Shown in pieces: positions 1 through 64,000 of a stretch of 64,000 nt of DNA. The notes beneath the pieces are model-generated. The model ran no database searches. It had not been told where the DNA came from and saw only the letters and a program-made list of their open reading frames with translations. The position numbers were made by a program, and so were the translations under genes. Position 1 is the stretch's first letter; each line of letters opens with the position of its first letter. Source of the stretch: Pipra filicauda (lineage: Eukaryota; Chordata; Aves; Passeriformes; Pipridae); contig NW_024104451.1 in NCBI RefSeq assembly GCF_003945595.2, forward strand, positions 876,941 to 940,940, read 5' to 3'.

Positions 1-892
1 AAGAAAGGTCTGCTTTGAGCTTTAACTATCTTCCAAAATGCAACATATTTATTCCTTAATGACTGATTAGATTACTATGTAGATTTACATTTTTTTTGAC
101 AAGACTCCCAAACTGTACATATTGTAAGCTTTTTGCCTTTTATCACCCTGGGGTTTCTCCTTGACCCTCTTTAAGGCACAGGAACACTACTTTGATGCAG
201 CGGCTGCCAGCATGGCTGTGCTGGGCAGGGGAGGAGTGGAAAGGAAAAATCACATGCTGCTCTGCATGTGTGGAGGGGGAGGCAGGACAGGCAGCAAAAC
301 CACAAACAAGCAAGAGCCGTCAAAGTTACCTGCACAAAAACCTGTTAGTTCTGGGTGTAATTAATTGGCACTCCCCCTCCAGCAGCTCAGCCGGGAGCGG
401 GTCTTTAAACCGAACGAGAAACATTCGGAGCTCTGTCGTTCCAGCTCTGTCTTCCCCGGTCAGAGCCACAGGGGCAGGGGAGCTGCTGCCGGGGCCGTGC
501 AGAGGGGGAATGCTGTGTTCCCAGAACAATTGGGAGCCGCCAGCACTCCCTTGGGATTTGCCCTGAATCCTGAGTCAGACACGCGTGCTATCGAGATCGC
601 TACGGCAACGCCGAGGTGTTTGCGGTCAAATTAACTACAGCGAGAAACAACTGGCGTGGGTGGAACTGCTGCTCCGACATGGGTGGTCTCCCAAAGGCTT
701 GAAGTTGAAAATTACGTATTTACATCCAATTTCCATCTGTAACACCCGCGGATTTGTTGCTTTCCCAGCTCTGCCTCGGGCGCTGCGATTGGGAGCACCG
801 GGAGCGGTCCCGGGCCAGCGGCTTTGGCAGCGCAGGGACTGACGGGCGCTGTGCAATCAGCCCCGGCGGTAATTAATTAGCCCGGCGCTCAC
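1..892 (-). other. RBL1: RBL1 intron 2 (part)
   Basis: No exon or named repeat recognised. AT-rich at 1-150, GC-rich from about 780. Confidence 0.7.
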
Positions 893-1026
893 CTGAGGCG
901 CGCGGAGCGCAGGATGCGGGTCAGGGACACGCCGTTCCCCTCCATCGGGACGCTCCCCACCGTGGGCACCCGGCTCCGGCGGCAGGCGACGTACAGCGCG
1001 CAGGCCAACCAGTGCAGCGGCTCGCC
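893..1026 (-). CDS. RBL1: RBL1 coding exon 2
   Basis: 134 nt: GEPLHWLACALYVACRRSR, VPTVGSVPMEGNGVSLTRIL. Acceptor TGCCCGCAG, donor CTCAG|GTGAGC. Part of the N-terminal cyclin-like region conserved in RBL1 and RBL2. The following intron leaves the window. Confidence 0.92.
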
Positions 1027-1238
1027 CTGCGGGCACAGCGGGCACGGCGCTCAGCCGGGGCTCGGCCGGGACCCCGGCCCGGCCCCGCCGCCCCCGCCCC
1101 GCTCACCTCCAGGCTGTAGGTGCCCCGCAGCGCCGTGAAGTCCCGCAGCGCCTCGGCCGCGCTCGCCGCGTCCAGGTTGAGGTCCCGGCAGAGCTGCTCG
1201 ACGGCGGCCCCGGGCTCGGCGGGGCCAGGGCGGGCCAT
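893..1238 (-). CDS. RBL1: RBL1 (p107), 5' end of gene, partial
   Basis: RBL1 is a retinoblastoma-family pocket protein that binds E2F4/5 and represses cell-cycle genes as part of the DREAM complex in the nucleus. Only the first two coding exons lie in the window; the rest is beyond position 1. The start at 1238 opens a short Ala/Pro-rich leader, then LCRDLNLDAASAAEALRDF and RGTYSLE, continuing after a phase-0 intron with LHWLACALYVACRRSRVPTV and EGNGVSLTRILRSARLR. This matches human RBL1 (SAAEALDDFTAIRGNYSLEG) better than RBL2. The N-terminal leader is shorter than in human RBL1. Transcribed in the same direction as CHD6, with its start about 3 kb beyond the CHD6 3' end. Confidence 0.93.
1107..1238 (-). 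CDS. RBL1: RBL1 coding exon 1
   Basis: 132 nt, 44 codons ending GTYSLE at GGAG|GTGAGC. The ATG sits in GGCCATGG, a strong Kozak context. Confidence 0.92.
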
Positions 1239-1263
1239 GGCGGGGCTGCCGCCCCAGAGCCGC

Positions 1264-1272
1264 GCGCCAAAA
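1264..1272 (-). promoter_or_regulatory. RBL1: E2F-type site, proximal
   Basis: TTTTGGCGC on the minus strand, 26 bp before the RBL1 ATG. Mammalian RBL1 promoters are known to carry paired E2F sites close to the start. Confidence 0.65.
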
Positions 1273-1306
1273 CCGCCGGAAGGGCGGGGCCGCTTCCGCC
1301 GGGGGG

Positions 1307-1314
1307 GCGGGAAA
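1307..1314 (-). promoter_or_regulatory. RBL1: E2F-type site, distal
   Basis: TTTCCCGC on the minus strand, an exact consensus E2F site, 69 bp before the RBL1 ATG. The Sp1-type box lies between the two E2F sites. Confidence 0.7.
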
Positions 1315-1337
1315 CGCGCGGAAACGAGCGGGGTCGG

Positions 1338-1555
1338 GACAGAGAGACACGGACACGGACAGACACAGACAGACGGACACAGGCACAGGCAGACACGGAT
1401 ATACAGACACACGGACAGACAGACAGACAGACAGATAGAGAGAGAGAGACACAGAGACACAGGCAGACGCGGCCAGACGGACACACAAACGCACAGAGAC
1501 AGGCAGATCGCGCACAGTAACAGCACATGCAGAGCACACAGACGCAGCAGAGAGC
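1338..1555. repeat. GACA/CACA-type degenerate microsatellite
   Basis: About 220 bp of imperfect ACAGAC, GACACA and GAGA units on the plus strand, with (ACAG)n near 1415-1434 and (GA)n near 1437-1448. Minus-strand translations look like long Cys/Ser/Leu/Val ORFs but are low-complexity artefacts. It lies just upstream of the E2F sites of RBL1. Confidence 0.85.
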
Positions 1556-2200
1556 AAACGCGGGCACAGCGCACACAAAGCAAACATGTCACTCGCTGTC
1601 ACGCGTGTCACAGCGGTGTTCGCGCGCGCGGCTCCGGGAGCCTGAGGCAGGAGCGGGTTTCGCCGCGGTCCCGCAGCGCCCCGTGACCCGCGTGGGGTCG
1701 TGGGGCGGGGGCAGGTGGGCTCCCCCTCGCCCCCGCAGCGCTCCCGTGTCCCGGGGCACAGCCCCGCTGCCATCCCGGCCGTGCACTGACCAGCGCCGAT
1801 GGCCAGAGCCCTCCTGAGAGCACCAAGTGTCCCCGTGGGCAGCGGAGCAGCTCCCGCAGCCCTGAAGGGGCTCGGGTGACGCAGCGCTGGTTCGGGCACA
1901 GGGAACACGGCTCTGAACCCGCGTAACCTCGGAGGACACTTGAACCACCATGCTGTGGTGCTCCCCGAGCCAGCTGCTGCTGCTGGGAGGGCGTGGGACA
2001 GGGAACACACGGAGCAAGCCCGGAGCGAGCGCGGGTGCCCAGCGCGGGGCTGGACCCGCACCCTGCTCCCCGGACCTGCTGCTCAGAGGCGCGTCCCGGA
2101 GCCGCCGGCGGGACCCGGCCGCGGTGCCCCCCGCCCGCTCAGCAGCCCCTGCCGTGCCCCTGCCCCACACACACATCCCAGGGCTGGTTTTCTTGAAAAT

Positions 2201-4295
2201 GTCCGTTTGCAAAGCACAGGGATCAATTCGTGGGATCCACAGGCCGGCGGAGGCGGTCAGTCACCGAGAACCAGCTCAGCTCCGTGTTTTCCACGTTACT
2301 TTCCACGAAATGTTACTTCCCTTAATCCAACACCTAAATATATTTGCGAAAAGATTTGCTATAAGAGCATGGAAAACTGCCTGCTCTGAACAGCCAGGAA
2401 ATGTGTTTAATTTGGGATAATGAGGCTATGAGTCCCGCAGACTTATTTATTCCTTCAGGACCAGAGATTTGCCTTCCTTGGGGTGAACTGAGCTTTGCTT
2501 TTTGTGCATCCGTTCCTCTATCAGAAATTTTTGCCCTTTTCTGGGGAAAAAAAGAAAAGTCACTGTGAAGTTCTCCTTTCAAATTTTGTCTTTCCAAATG
2601 ATACAGACAATTCCTGTACAATGTCTCCCTGAACAATTGTGCTGGCAATACAGCACAGCCAGCTGAAAAACCTGACAGCCAATGCTTGGCAGGAGCCCAG
2701 AGACAGGCTGGAGTATCTGCCACAGCTCCCACTCCCCTCAGCTGCTCCTGCAACAAGTCCAGGTCGCTGAAATTCCTTGAAACCCTCCAAGGGCGTGTGC
2801 TTGCATTCAGCCAGGCTGGGACTGGGATTGAGTTCCAGGCTAAACCAGTAACATCCCATCCCACCCAGACTACTGGCAAGTGGAGCCAGGTAGTGGTGCT
2901 GTATGGAGTTGTTCCATGAATTAAAATCCCACTGGAGGGTGAACGAGGCAACACAGGGACTGCAAACGATTTTCTGCTGGGCTGGAGATCTTGCATTGTT
3001 TAAACCTTTTGGGGTGAAATCTGAATTCTACAGGAATTAGTTCCACCTTGGCACTGCACCTCCAGCCACCCCTGGGTGCACCATGAAACCACCAACACCC
3101 CAAAAAGCCACACGGGAGGGTGAGCAGGATGTTCCCAGGCCTGGTATACAAGTGTATAGGGCACGATGTGCCAATAGATGGGAAGGGGAATGAGAGAGAG
3201 GCCAGATTTCTCTTCCTCCAGTTCTCCAGAGCTGCTGCTCTGCAGGCGGCTGGGCTCCTTCCCTGGCAGTGCTGCCCATCTGTCCAGTGCCCATGGCTGA
3301 GCACCGGCGCCGTGGGCAGCTCTGCACTGGCACACAGGGTCTGAGGCACTCGGGGACCACAAACGGTGCCTTTATATGTGGTACAGTGCCCAATATTTCT
3401 TTGAGGTTGCAAAAATTGAGGAGAATTCATGGTCTTGTGACTCAGCCCATGCTCCAGAGCCCTGGGACCAAAGTGGCTTCCGAAGAGGCAGAAAACAAAA
3501 ATGCACTGAAAAGCTCAAGTTTTCTTCAATGCAAACCAAGTGTCACTAGAGAAATTGCCCTCTGCTCACTGCTGGCTAAGATTTCCAACCCCAAATCCTT
3601 TCTTGTAACTGTAAAGAGCCCAGTCTGCACTTGGGGCAGGTAAAGCTCCCCCATCCACAGGTCAGTGCTGAGGGAAATCCTTCCCCATTTTTTGTGACCA
3701 TAAAGGGAATTGGAGATCCTGTCTAAATGTGTCATGAGACATCTCTGTGTCCCATCAGATAAAAAACAGACAGGAACTGCTTGGGGCAGGGGTGTGTGGG
3801 GCTGTGTGAGGACTGTGGAAGTCTCTGGGCTTCCACCCAGCCTCTGGACAGAGCAGGTCCCCTGTACATCCTCTGTGTTTAAACTGGCCCTGGGATCTTG
3901 CAGGACAGCAAGTTAACTCCCACAGCACAGTCAGTTAACCCCCAGGGCACTGTGTGAGAGCCGGGGTGCAGCCCAGTAACCTCCTCCTGTGGCAGGAAAA
4001 GCTGATGTGCCCACTGCGAGCAGCCCTTCCCCGGAGAAACGCACGGGGCACGGAGAGCAACCCTGAAGCAGGGAGCAGGCCACTGGGTTTGACAGCTTCT
4101 CAACGGACTCATGCTGAGAAAAAGGCAAGTCACGTTTATCACTGAGTCAGGTGAATTAAACATTCACATATATTTGCTGAAAAAAATTATATACATCTGT
4201 AGCAAGGCTCTGCCAAGTCTGAAAGATAAGCATCATCTAGTCACTAAATTAAAAAAATAAAAATCTGACTTTTAAATCTTTTTCTTTTTATCCAT
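2201..4295. other. Intergenic stretch between CHD6 3' end and RBL1 promoter
   Basis: No convincing coding region, RNA gene or repeat seen. A further minus-strand AATAAA occurs at 2446-2451; it could end a longer CHD6 transcript, but the intervening sequence does not look like UTR. Confidence 0.5.
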
Positions 4296-4313
4296 GTTCA
4301 AGAGCACAGACAG

Positions 4314-4319
4314 TTTATT
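4314..4319 (-). terminator. CHD6: Candidate distal polyadenylation signal of CHD6
   Basis: AATAAA on the minus strand, about 2.45 kb after the stop codon, close to where the AT-rich UTR-like composition ends. Confidence 0.5.
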
Positions 4320-5371
4320 TTGTTAGCACATTTGGTGAAGGATGTATGTGTGTGAGTAGCCATGAAAACCGGTGAAAATTTGGCGTTCGTTTGGGATATG
4401 ATGGAAAAGAAGAAGCAGCCACTTACGCCTTACAGTCTAAATAATCCACAGAGTATACCGGGTTGCAAAAGGGTCACAAAGTAGCAAAGAGAAGCCTAAA
4501 CACCCAGAGACATAGCATACATGTCTGCTAAGAAAGAACAAGGTATAGAGCATGCTGGCTAATTAAATAAATTTCACTTTAAACCCTGTTCCTTACGCGT
4601 GTAACCCTGGAAAAACCATCCCTTAACAAGAAATGAACTCGGAAGAGATTTCTATATCCATTCACAGTAAGGCTTTGAGGATATATGAAGTTTTATAGCA
4701 TTTGTATTTTAAGGATTTAGGGCAAGTACATGTTCTTCCACTGAATAAAAACAAAGTTAGTACTTAAAAGGTTCAAAAATATATCAATCGTGACTTTTTT
4801 TTTTTACATAAATAAATTATATTGATTTTGGATTTAACAGCTGAAAAAACCCTTTCTGCTTCCACTGGAGGCAAAAACTGAACAAAATGTTAGTTAAATA
4901 GAGATAGCAGCATTTCTAAGAAATCTGTCAATAGTGATACAGTATCTATGCTACAAGACTGTTATTAAATAGAACACATTTAATTATCCAGAGGGGTTGC
5001 ATTATGATTGGTTACATACTTTAAAAAAAATCATCCAATCCAGTAAACTGGGAATAAATTCTGTGAAAATATAAACCAACTGCTTTTTTTGACCATGGGT
5101 AACAGACTTCTTTGAGATGCTAATTTTAACATGTACATAATTTATAATCGCAAATGTATAAAAGACAATGACAAAAAGCATCATAAATAAATAATGCAAA
5201 CTGAAATAGTTATGTCAAAACATTTGGACCATCTGATAAATTAGCAAAACTGCAACAGAAAAAAAAGTAAAAAATACAGTAAATTGTGACAACCAAGTGT
5301 GAAACCGATGAGTAGCACACACTCCAACTCCCTCCCAGCCTGCCCTTCGCTCACCGCTGCACCACTGCAGC

Positions 5372-5377
5372 TTTATT
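5372..5377 (-). terminator. CHD6: Candidate proximal polyadenylation signal of CHD6
   Basis: AATAAA on the minus strand inside the 3' UTR, about 1.4 kb after the stop codon. Use would give a shorter transcript. Confidence 0.3.
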
Positions 5378-6768
5378 CAAGTCTCAGACCATGAGCTGCA
5401 AATAAACACAACCCCAAGTGAAAAGAAGAATTAAAGGAGGAGTGAGGGAAAGGAGAAATCAGAAGAGTTGCCTGTGGAGGAGTCTCAGTACCCAGAGCTG
5501 GGGGCGGGGGGGCTGGCAGCATTAAAACCCGTCTGTATGAAATGCAGACACTGAAATCCTTTGGGGGATTGGAAATACTGTTCAACAGCAAACGGAATGG
5601 GAAGAAGCCAAATCATCTCTTCACAGTCCAACGCTAGAAAGGAAGAAACTCAAGCTCTAAAAGTCTCAAGGCTCCTTCTCAGAGGACTCCCCAAAGAGAG
5701 AAGCTGGCCTACAGCCTTCTCTGTGTTTGCTGAAAGGACATCACTTCTGGGGTAAGGAGTGAGGAATATAAAAACTCAAAAAGCCTCAGTGTTCATATAA
5801 GAGCATTAAAATTGGCGTGGCCTGTTCACGGCTGGAAAAAATACCTTTAGAGCACCTGTAATGCCATAGCTGAGAACTAACGCCAGAGAGGAGAACTGAA
5901 GACTAGCAGAATGACAAAGGAACTGGTAGCTACAGGTACAGTAACCCCAGAAAAGTCATGCAAGTGTGCAAAACCTTTCCAGCTCAAGCTGAAAAGTTCT
6001 TGTAACTAACAAAGAAAGGGCAACTAAACTCCACGTAACATAAAACCAAACTTTGGTTTTAAAAAATACAAAAGAATGTCTACATCGTCTTTTCACTCTC
6101 TGCGGTTTGTCTCCAAACCTTTGAGGTGGGGGTGATCAAGAAATTATATCACTACCAGTTATGCTTTTCCTTTCAAAGAAATGAATATATGCATTTTCAA
6201 TCATTAGTTATATATTTCTGTCTATACTACTATTCTAGTAACCATGATAAAATAGGGAAATACTTTAAATCAAAAATACACATTAGCACTTACTATAGCT
6301 GTGCTTTTAGCCCAAATACAGGCTTTTCGTTCAGTGTTGCTGTAGACAGAAATACCCTTGTCTGCATGTAGACCAAGAGGTAAAGACTTTTCTTTTGCTC
6401 TTGTTTTTTTTGCTGCTTTTTCTTCTCAAAGGAGTGAGCAATTTGGGGGGGGTGACCGAGTACTGGATTTGCTATCGTCGGCTGGGATGAACAACTGGAA
6501 AAACAGAACGAGAATTCGGTGCCTCCCATACTAGCTAGACAACACTGTTTATCTAATAAAGTGGCAAGACCCTGCAACTATTAACATGTAGTATGTCACC
6601 AGAGTTTTTTCTGACAGGAAATTAGGTAGATAATATTACTCATGGAAACACAGGTTTATGAAAGTGGAGCAGGGTGGGAGGGGAAGTAACAAAGAGTTTA
6701 TGGGATAAGAAACTCACAAGCCACAATCTTTTTGTGTTTTTTTTTTTTTTTCCAATGAAACAAAAGTT

Positions 6769-61148
<54,380 letters not shown>

Positions 61149-61171
61149 CAAATCTGGGATGAATGTTATTT

Positions 61172-64000
61172 CTGCAAGACACAACACAAAAAAAAATTCA
61201 CAATGACGAGACTGGTGAACCTGAGGCACTCCATCCTTCCACTCACCCCTCCAGGAGGCCGAGCCAACCCCAGTGCTGCCCAGAGCAACAAAGCTGACAG
61301 AGCGAAACACTCTCAGGGACAGCTCTGGGGACATCTGCTCTGCTGAGCCACGGCAAGGAGCCCAACCACAGATCTCCCCACAGCTCGGTGCTACCTGAAA
61401 CCCACTGGGCAAGACCAACCTGGCAGTCACAGTCTCAGCAAGAAGTGGCGCACCCAGGGCTAGCAGAGAACACATTCCAACTCCCCAGAGCCCCAGATAC
61501 ATCCCAGGCCCCACTGAGAGACTTATTGGATGCCGAAAACTCTGCAGCAAGCAGGGGGACACAGTAAATAAACAAAGCACTGCCAAGCAGCAATAACAGC
61601 AGAAGGAGACACAGAGAGGATGCAGGAGCTTGAGGCAGGCTGCAAGCCCTGTGACCATGACCAGGGAAGAGCTGCTATGGGGATAAGGATGGGGCAAGCA
61701 AGGAGGGCAAGAGAAATGCTGGCAGACAGCATCTCCCCACGAGCTGCAGCAGCCCTAGCGCAGCACTGGGGCTGGCTGTGTCCTCAGGCCTGTGCCCCTG
61801 CAGCACTGGAGGATGCTGTATGAGCACCCACCTCACAGCCCACAGGAGCAGATGGGCTGCAGGCAGGGGTGATTCCCAAACAACTCCCCCATAACAGGCC
61901 TGGCCAGGGGGGATGCAGTTTCAAGCCCAGCTCTCAGCACCTTAGTGCCAGAGGCCTGTATGACCAGGTCCCCACACTGTCCCCCTCTGGAGGAGGGGAC
62001 CAATGAGGGGTCTGTGGCAATGCTGCACACCAACAGCTCTCTGGGACAAAAAGACTGTTCCCTAAGGGCTCCTGCAACTGGTGGCTGTGGTCCAGCTTGG
62101 CCAGCAGCACGTTTTAGCTCATCTCTCCACGATGGCTACAGCTTCCTGCAGGCATGGTTGGAGCAGCTCTGCCCAAACGCAGAGACACAGCACCCAGCAC
62201 ACCCTCCACGGGCTGCCACTCACACTGAGGACCAGGCTGGCTGGTGAGCAGACACTCACCTGCCCAGGCCTGAGTCCTCTGGGGACTGGGCATAGGTTGG
62301 ACACTGCCAGAGTCACAAGAAAGCTGGGCTCTCTGCCTTCCTCCTGACGGTGCCGTGGCAGTAGGGAGGCCAGGAGCAGCCCCAGAGAGGGCACACGCAG
62401 GGCCAGCATTGGAAACAGCACCAATTCTGGATGGATGGGACTACAGCTCCCCAGGATGAACATGCTGTGACAGTCAAGGGGGCAGGCTGAGGTCACAGTC
62501 CCATGCCCGTCCCACAGCAGCCTCAGCCAGAGCACACACAACAGACCTGTCAGCAGGAGATGCTTTTTGGGCAGCCGACCCTCAGCAGTTGTCTGCCCCA
62601 CAGTGCCAGCAACGGGCGCCAAAGAGCTCTGAAGTATTTGACAAGTGTTTTAGACACAAATCTCACAAACACCTGCCTCTCCTTTCCCTCCCGTACCATG
62701 CAAACCCCACTCCACAAGCCATGAGCTGTCAGACTCAGCTGACACACGAGGGCACAGCTCCTACCACCTCCAGCCCACAGGCCGGCCCCAGAGACCCCCC
62801 ATCATGTCTCCCCTCCCCAGCAGGAGCACCCTGCTAGGCCCAAACCTTACCAAAACCCAACAGGCCCTACAGCTGGGCAGTGCTTAGGCCAGCGTGAGGG
62901 GACTGATTCTGCGTGCAGATGCTGGTCCATGGCACACACCCACCACACCGAGGAGAAGAGGCAAAGGGTTCTAACTCTGATCCTGGCTACATGGTATGGG
63001 CCAAGCCAGCAGGGCTCATTTCTAAGTCAGGCTTGGTGGGAGCAAGGCAAAGCACCCAGTGCCACCACCTGAGCAGGGAGGAGTTTGATGGTATCTGTGG
63101 ACAGGATGAACAGGACTTCTTTCTCATGACTAAGCCTGTCATGCTGTACTGCTCCAAATGTGCCCCAGAAGGGCCCAGAGGACACAGGGCTGGAAGAACA
63201 TGCAGCTGCAGCAGAGGTGCCCTCCAGAAAGGACAAGGCAGAGATTTCAGTGGCCACAGCAGCTCAGAACAATCCTGCTGGGCTTCAGCAGAGAGCAGTC
63301 CCATCCCAAGGGTGTGCCTGTAGCCAGAAGTGTTGGAGACCTGGGTTTGGTTTGTCTTTCACGGTGGCTTCTGTGCTGCAGGAGGCTCCAAGGTGCTCAG
63401 CTTACCCCTCCTTGCCAGCAGCACTCAAGTGCACTGGTCTTACCCCATCAGCCCCAGCTGGCACCCAGTAGGGCCTGCCAGGGCCCACCCAGTCCCTCCC
63501 ACCTCCCAGGACAGGAGTTGCTCTTGCCCTGGCTCTGCTTCCCAGCCCTTCACTCACAGATTTTAGAATTACAGAATATGCTGAGTTGGAAGGGACCCAT
63601 CAGGATCATCGAGTCCAACTCCTGGCCCTGTGCAGGACACCCCGAGAACAATACCATGTGCCTGAGAGGGTTGTCCAAATGTTTCTTGAACTCAGACAAA
63701 CTTGGTGCCATGACCACTTCCTTGGGGAGCCTGTTCCAGAGCTCAATCAATTTTCTTCTGTTCTTTCCATCATCAAAAGGCTGTGAGGTCCCTTAGAGCC
63801 CTGTAAAGGCATGGTGTCCTTTCTGTGCTCAGGGAGCTCTCCCCACTACTTCCTTGCCCCAAAGAAGATTCGCTCCCTGACACTTTTAACTAAGTGCCTG
63901 GATCACCCCTTGGCAGACACTGAGGGCTTCTGCAGGCCATCCCCAGGACAGAGCTCACACCATCCAGTCAACCTCCAGGCTGCAGGCTGAGCCCTGGCAC
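61172..64000 (-). other. CHD6: CHD6 upstream intron or 5' region
   Basis: Since exon 1 begins with an acceptor site, this is probably an intron leading to a non-coding 5' exon beyond the window. No CpG island or exon recognised here; a CR1 fragment lies at 63565-63785. Confidence 0.6.
63565..63785 (-). mobile_element. CR1 LINE, 3' end fragment
   Basis: Minus-orientation, about 220 bp: AGAATTACAGAATATGCTGA, GTTGGAAGGGACCCATCAGG, ATCATCGAGTCCAACTCCTG, then CTTGGGGAGCCTGTTCCAGA. 5'-truncated. Same orientation as CHD6. Confidence 0.92.

Larger units (their letters stand above)
1239..2200 (-). promoter_or_regulatory. RBL1: RBL1 promoter and CpG-rich region
   Basis: GC- and CpG-rich sequence that extends over RBL1 exons 1 and 2 (from about 780) and upstream to about 2.2 kb. 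Contains an Sp1-type GGGCGGGGC box at 1282-1290 and two E2F-type sites. No TATA box was seen near the start, as usual for this promoter class. The transcription start is probably between 1240 and 1340. Confidence 0.75.
4296..6768 (-). other. CHD6: CHD6 3' untranslated region (end estimated)
   Basis: AT-rich, non-coding, about 2.5 kb. It starts just after the stop with an A-run on the coding strand (6740-6751) and contains two AATAAA signals on the minus strand, at 5372-5377 and 4314-4319. Composition becomes GC-richer below about 4.2 kb, so I take the distal signal as the main 3' end. Confidence 0.6.

Noticed and set aside
893..1238. RBL2 as the identity of the left-hand gene, because RBL2 neighbours CHD9 in mammals
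   Set aside because: The exon 1 and 2 peptides (SAAEALRDFTALRGTYSLE; VGSVPMEGNGVSLTRILRSA) match RBL1 and lack the RBL2-type sequence.
1338..1555. CRISPR-like array of short repeats
   Set aside because: Units are 4-6 bp and degenerate with no spacers; it is a eukaryotic microsatellite.
921..2061. Long minus-strand ORFs rich in Cys, Ser, Leu and Val upstream of RBL1 exon 1
   Set aside because: They translate the GACA/CACA repeat and GC-rich promoter; only the RBL1 exon 1 part is real coding sequence.
2446..2451. Minus-strand AATAAA as the main CHD6 polyadenylation site
   Set aside because: The sequence between about 4.2 and 2.5 kb is GC-richer and not UTR-like; the signal at 4314-4319 fits better.

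Overview
The window is a piece of a bird nuclear chromosome. Evidence: split genes with GT-AG introns, several chicken-repeat-1 (CR1) LINE fragments with the typical (ATTCTATG)n tail, and an endogenous-retrovirus solo LTR. No bacterial-type operon, CRISPR array, rRNA or tRNA gene was seen. The species cannot be named from the sequence alone.

Two protein-coding genes fill it, both on the minus strand. (1) CHD6, a chromodomain-helicase-DNA-binding ATPase of the CHD6-9 (Kismet) subfamily, runs from a tiny initiator exon at 61116-61171 to a stop codon at 6769-6771. I reconstructed 36 coding exons by eye. Every junction is GT-AG, all phases agree, and the total is 8,067 nt (2,688 residues plus stop), against about 2,715 residues in the human protein as I recall it. 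Domains in order: a basic Lys/Glu/Pro-rich N-terminus, tandem chromodomains, a two-lobed SNF2 ATPase with motifs I-VI intact, SANT/SLIDE-like modules, a long poorly conserved acidic region, BRK-like segments and a Met/Pro/Gly-rich tail. An AT-rich 3' UTR of about 2.5 kb follows, probably ending near 4.3 kb. (2) RBL1 (p107, retinoblastoma family) begins at 1238; only its first two coding exons (1107-1238 and 893-1026) are present before the gene leaves the window. Its CpG-rich promoter lies at about 1240-2200 and carries two E2F-type sites and an Sp1-type box.

Layout (plus coordinates): 1-892 RBL1 intron 2; 893-1238 RBL1 exons 2 and 1; 1239-2200 RBL1 promoter and CpG-rich region with a GACA-type repeat; 2200-4300 intergenic; 4300-6768 CHD6 3' UTR; 6769-49674 CHD6 coding exons 36 to 2 with short introns; 49675-61115 CHD6 intron 1 with CR1 and older LINE remnants; 61116-61171 CHD6 initiator exon; 61172-64000 further upstream intron or 5' region with another CR1.

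Points of interest: CHD6 and RBL1 sit in tandem exactly as their paralogues CHD9 and RBL2 do in mammals. A partial duplicate of CHD6 exon 33 (93% identical over 88 bp) is stranded in intron 34. Exon 9 carries a duplicated, in-frame tandem splice donor. A CR1 tail ends five bases from the donor of exon 22. A solo LTR with a perfect 5-bp target duplication lies antisense in intron 21. No wholly new biological system was found.
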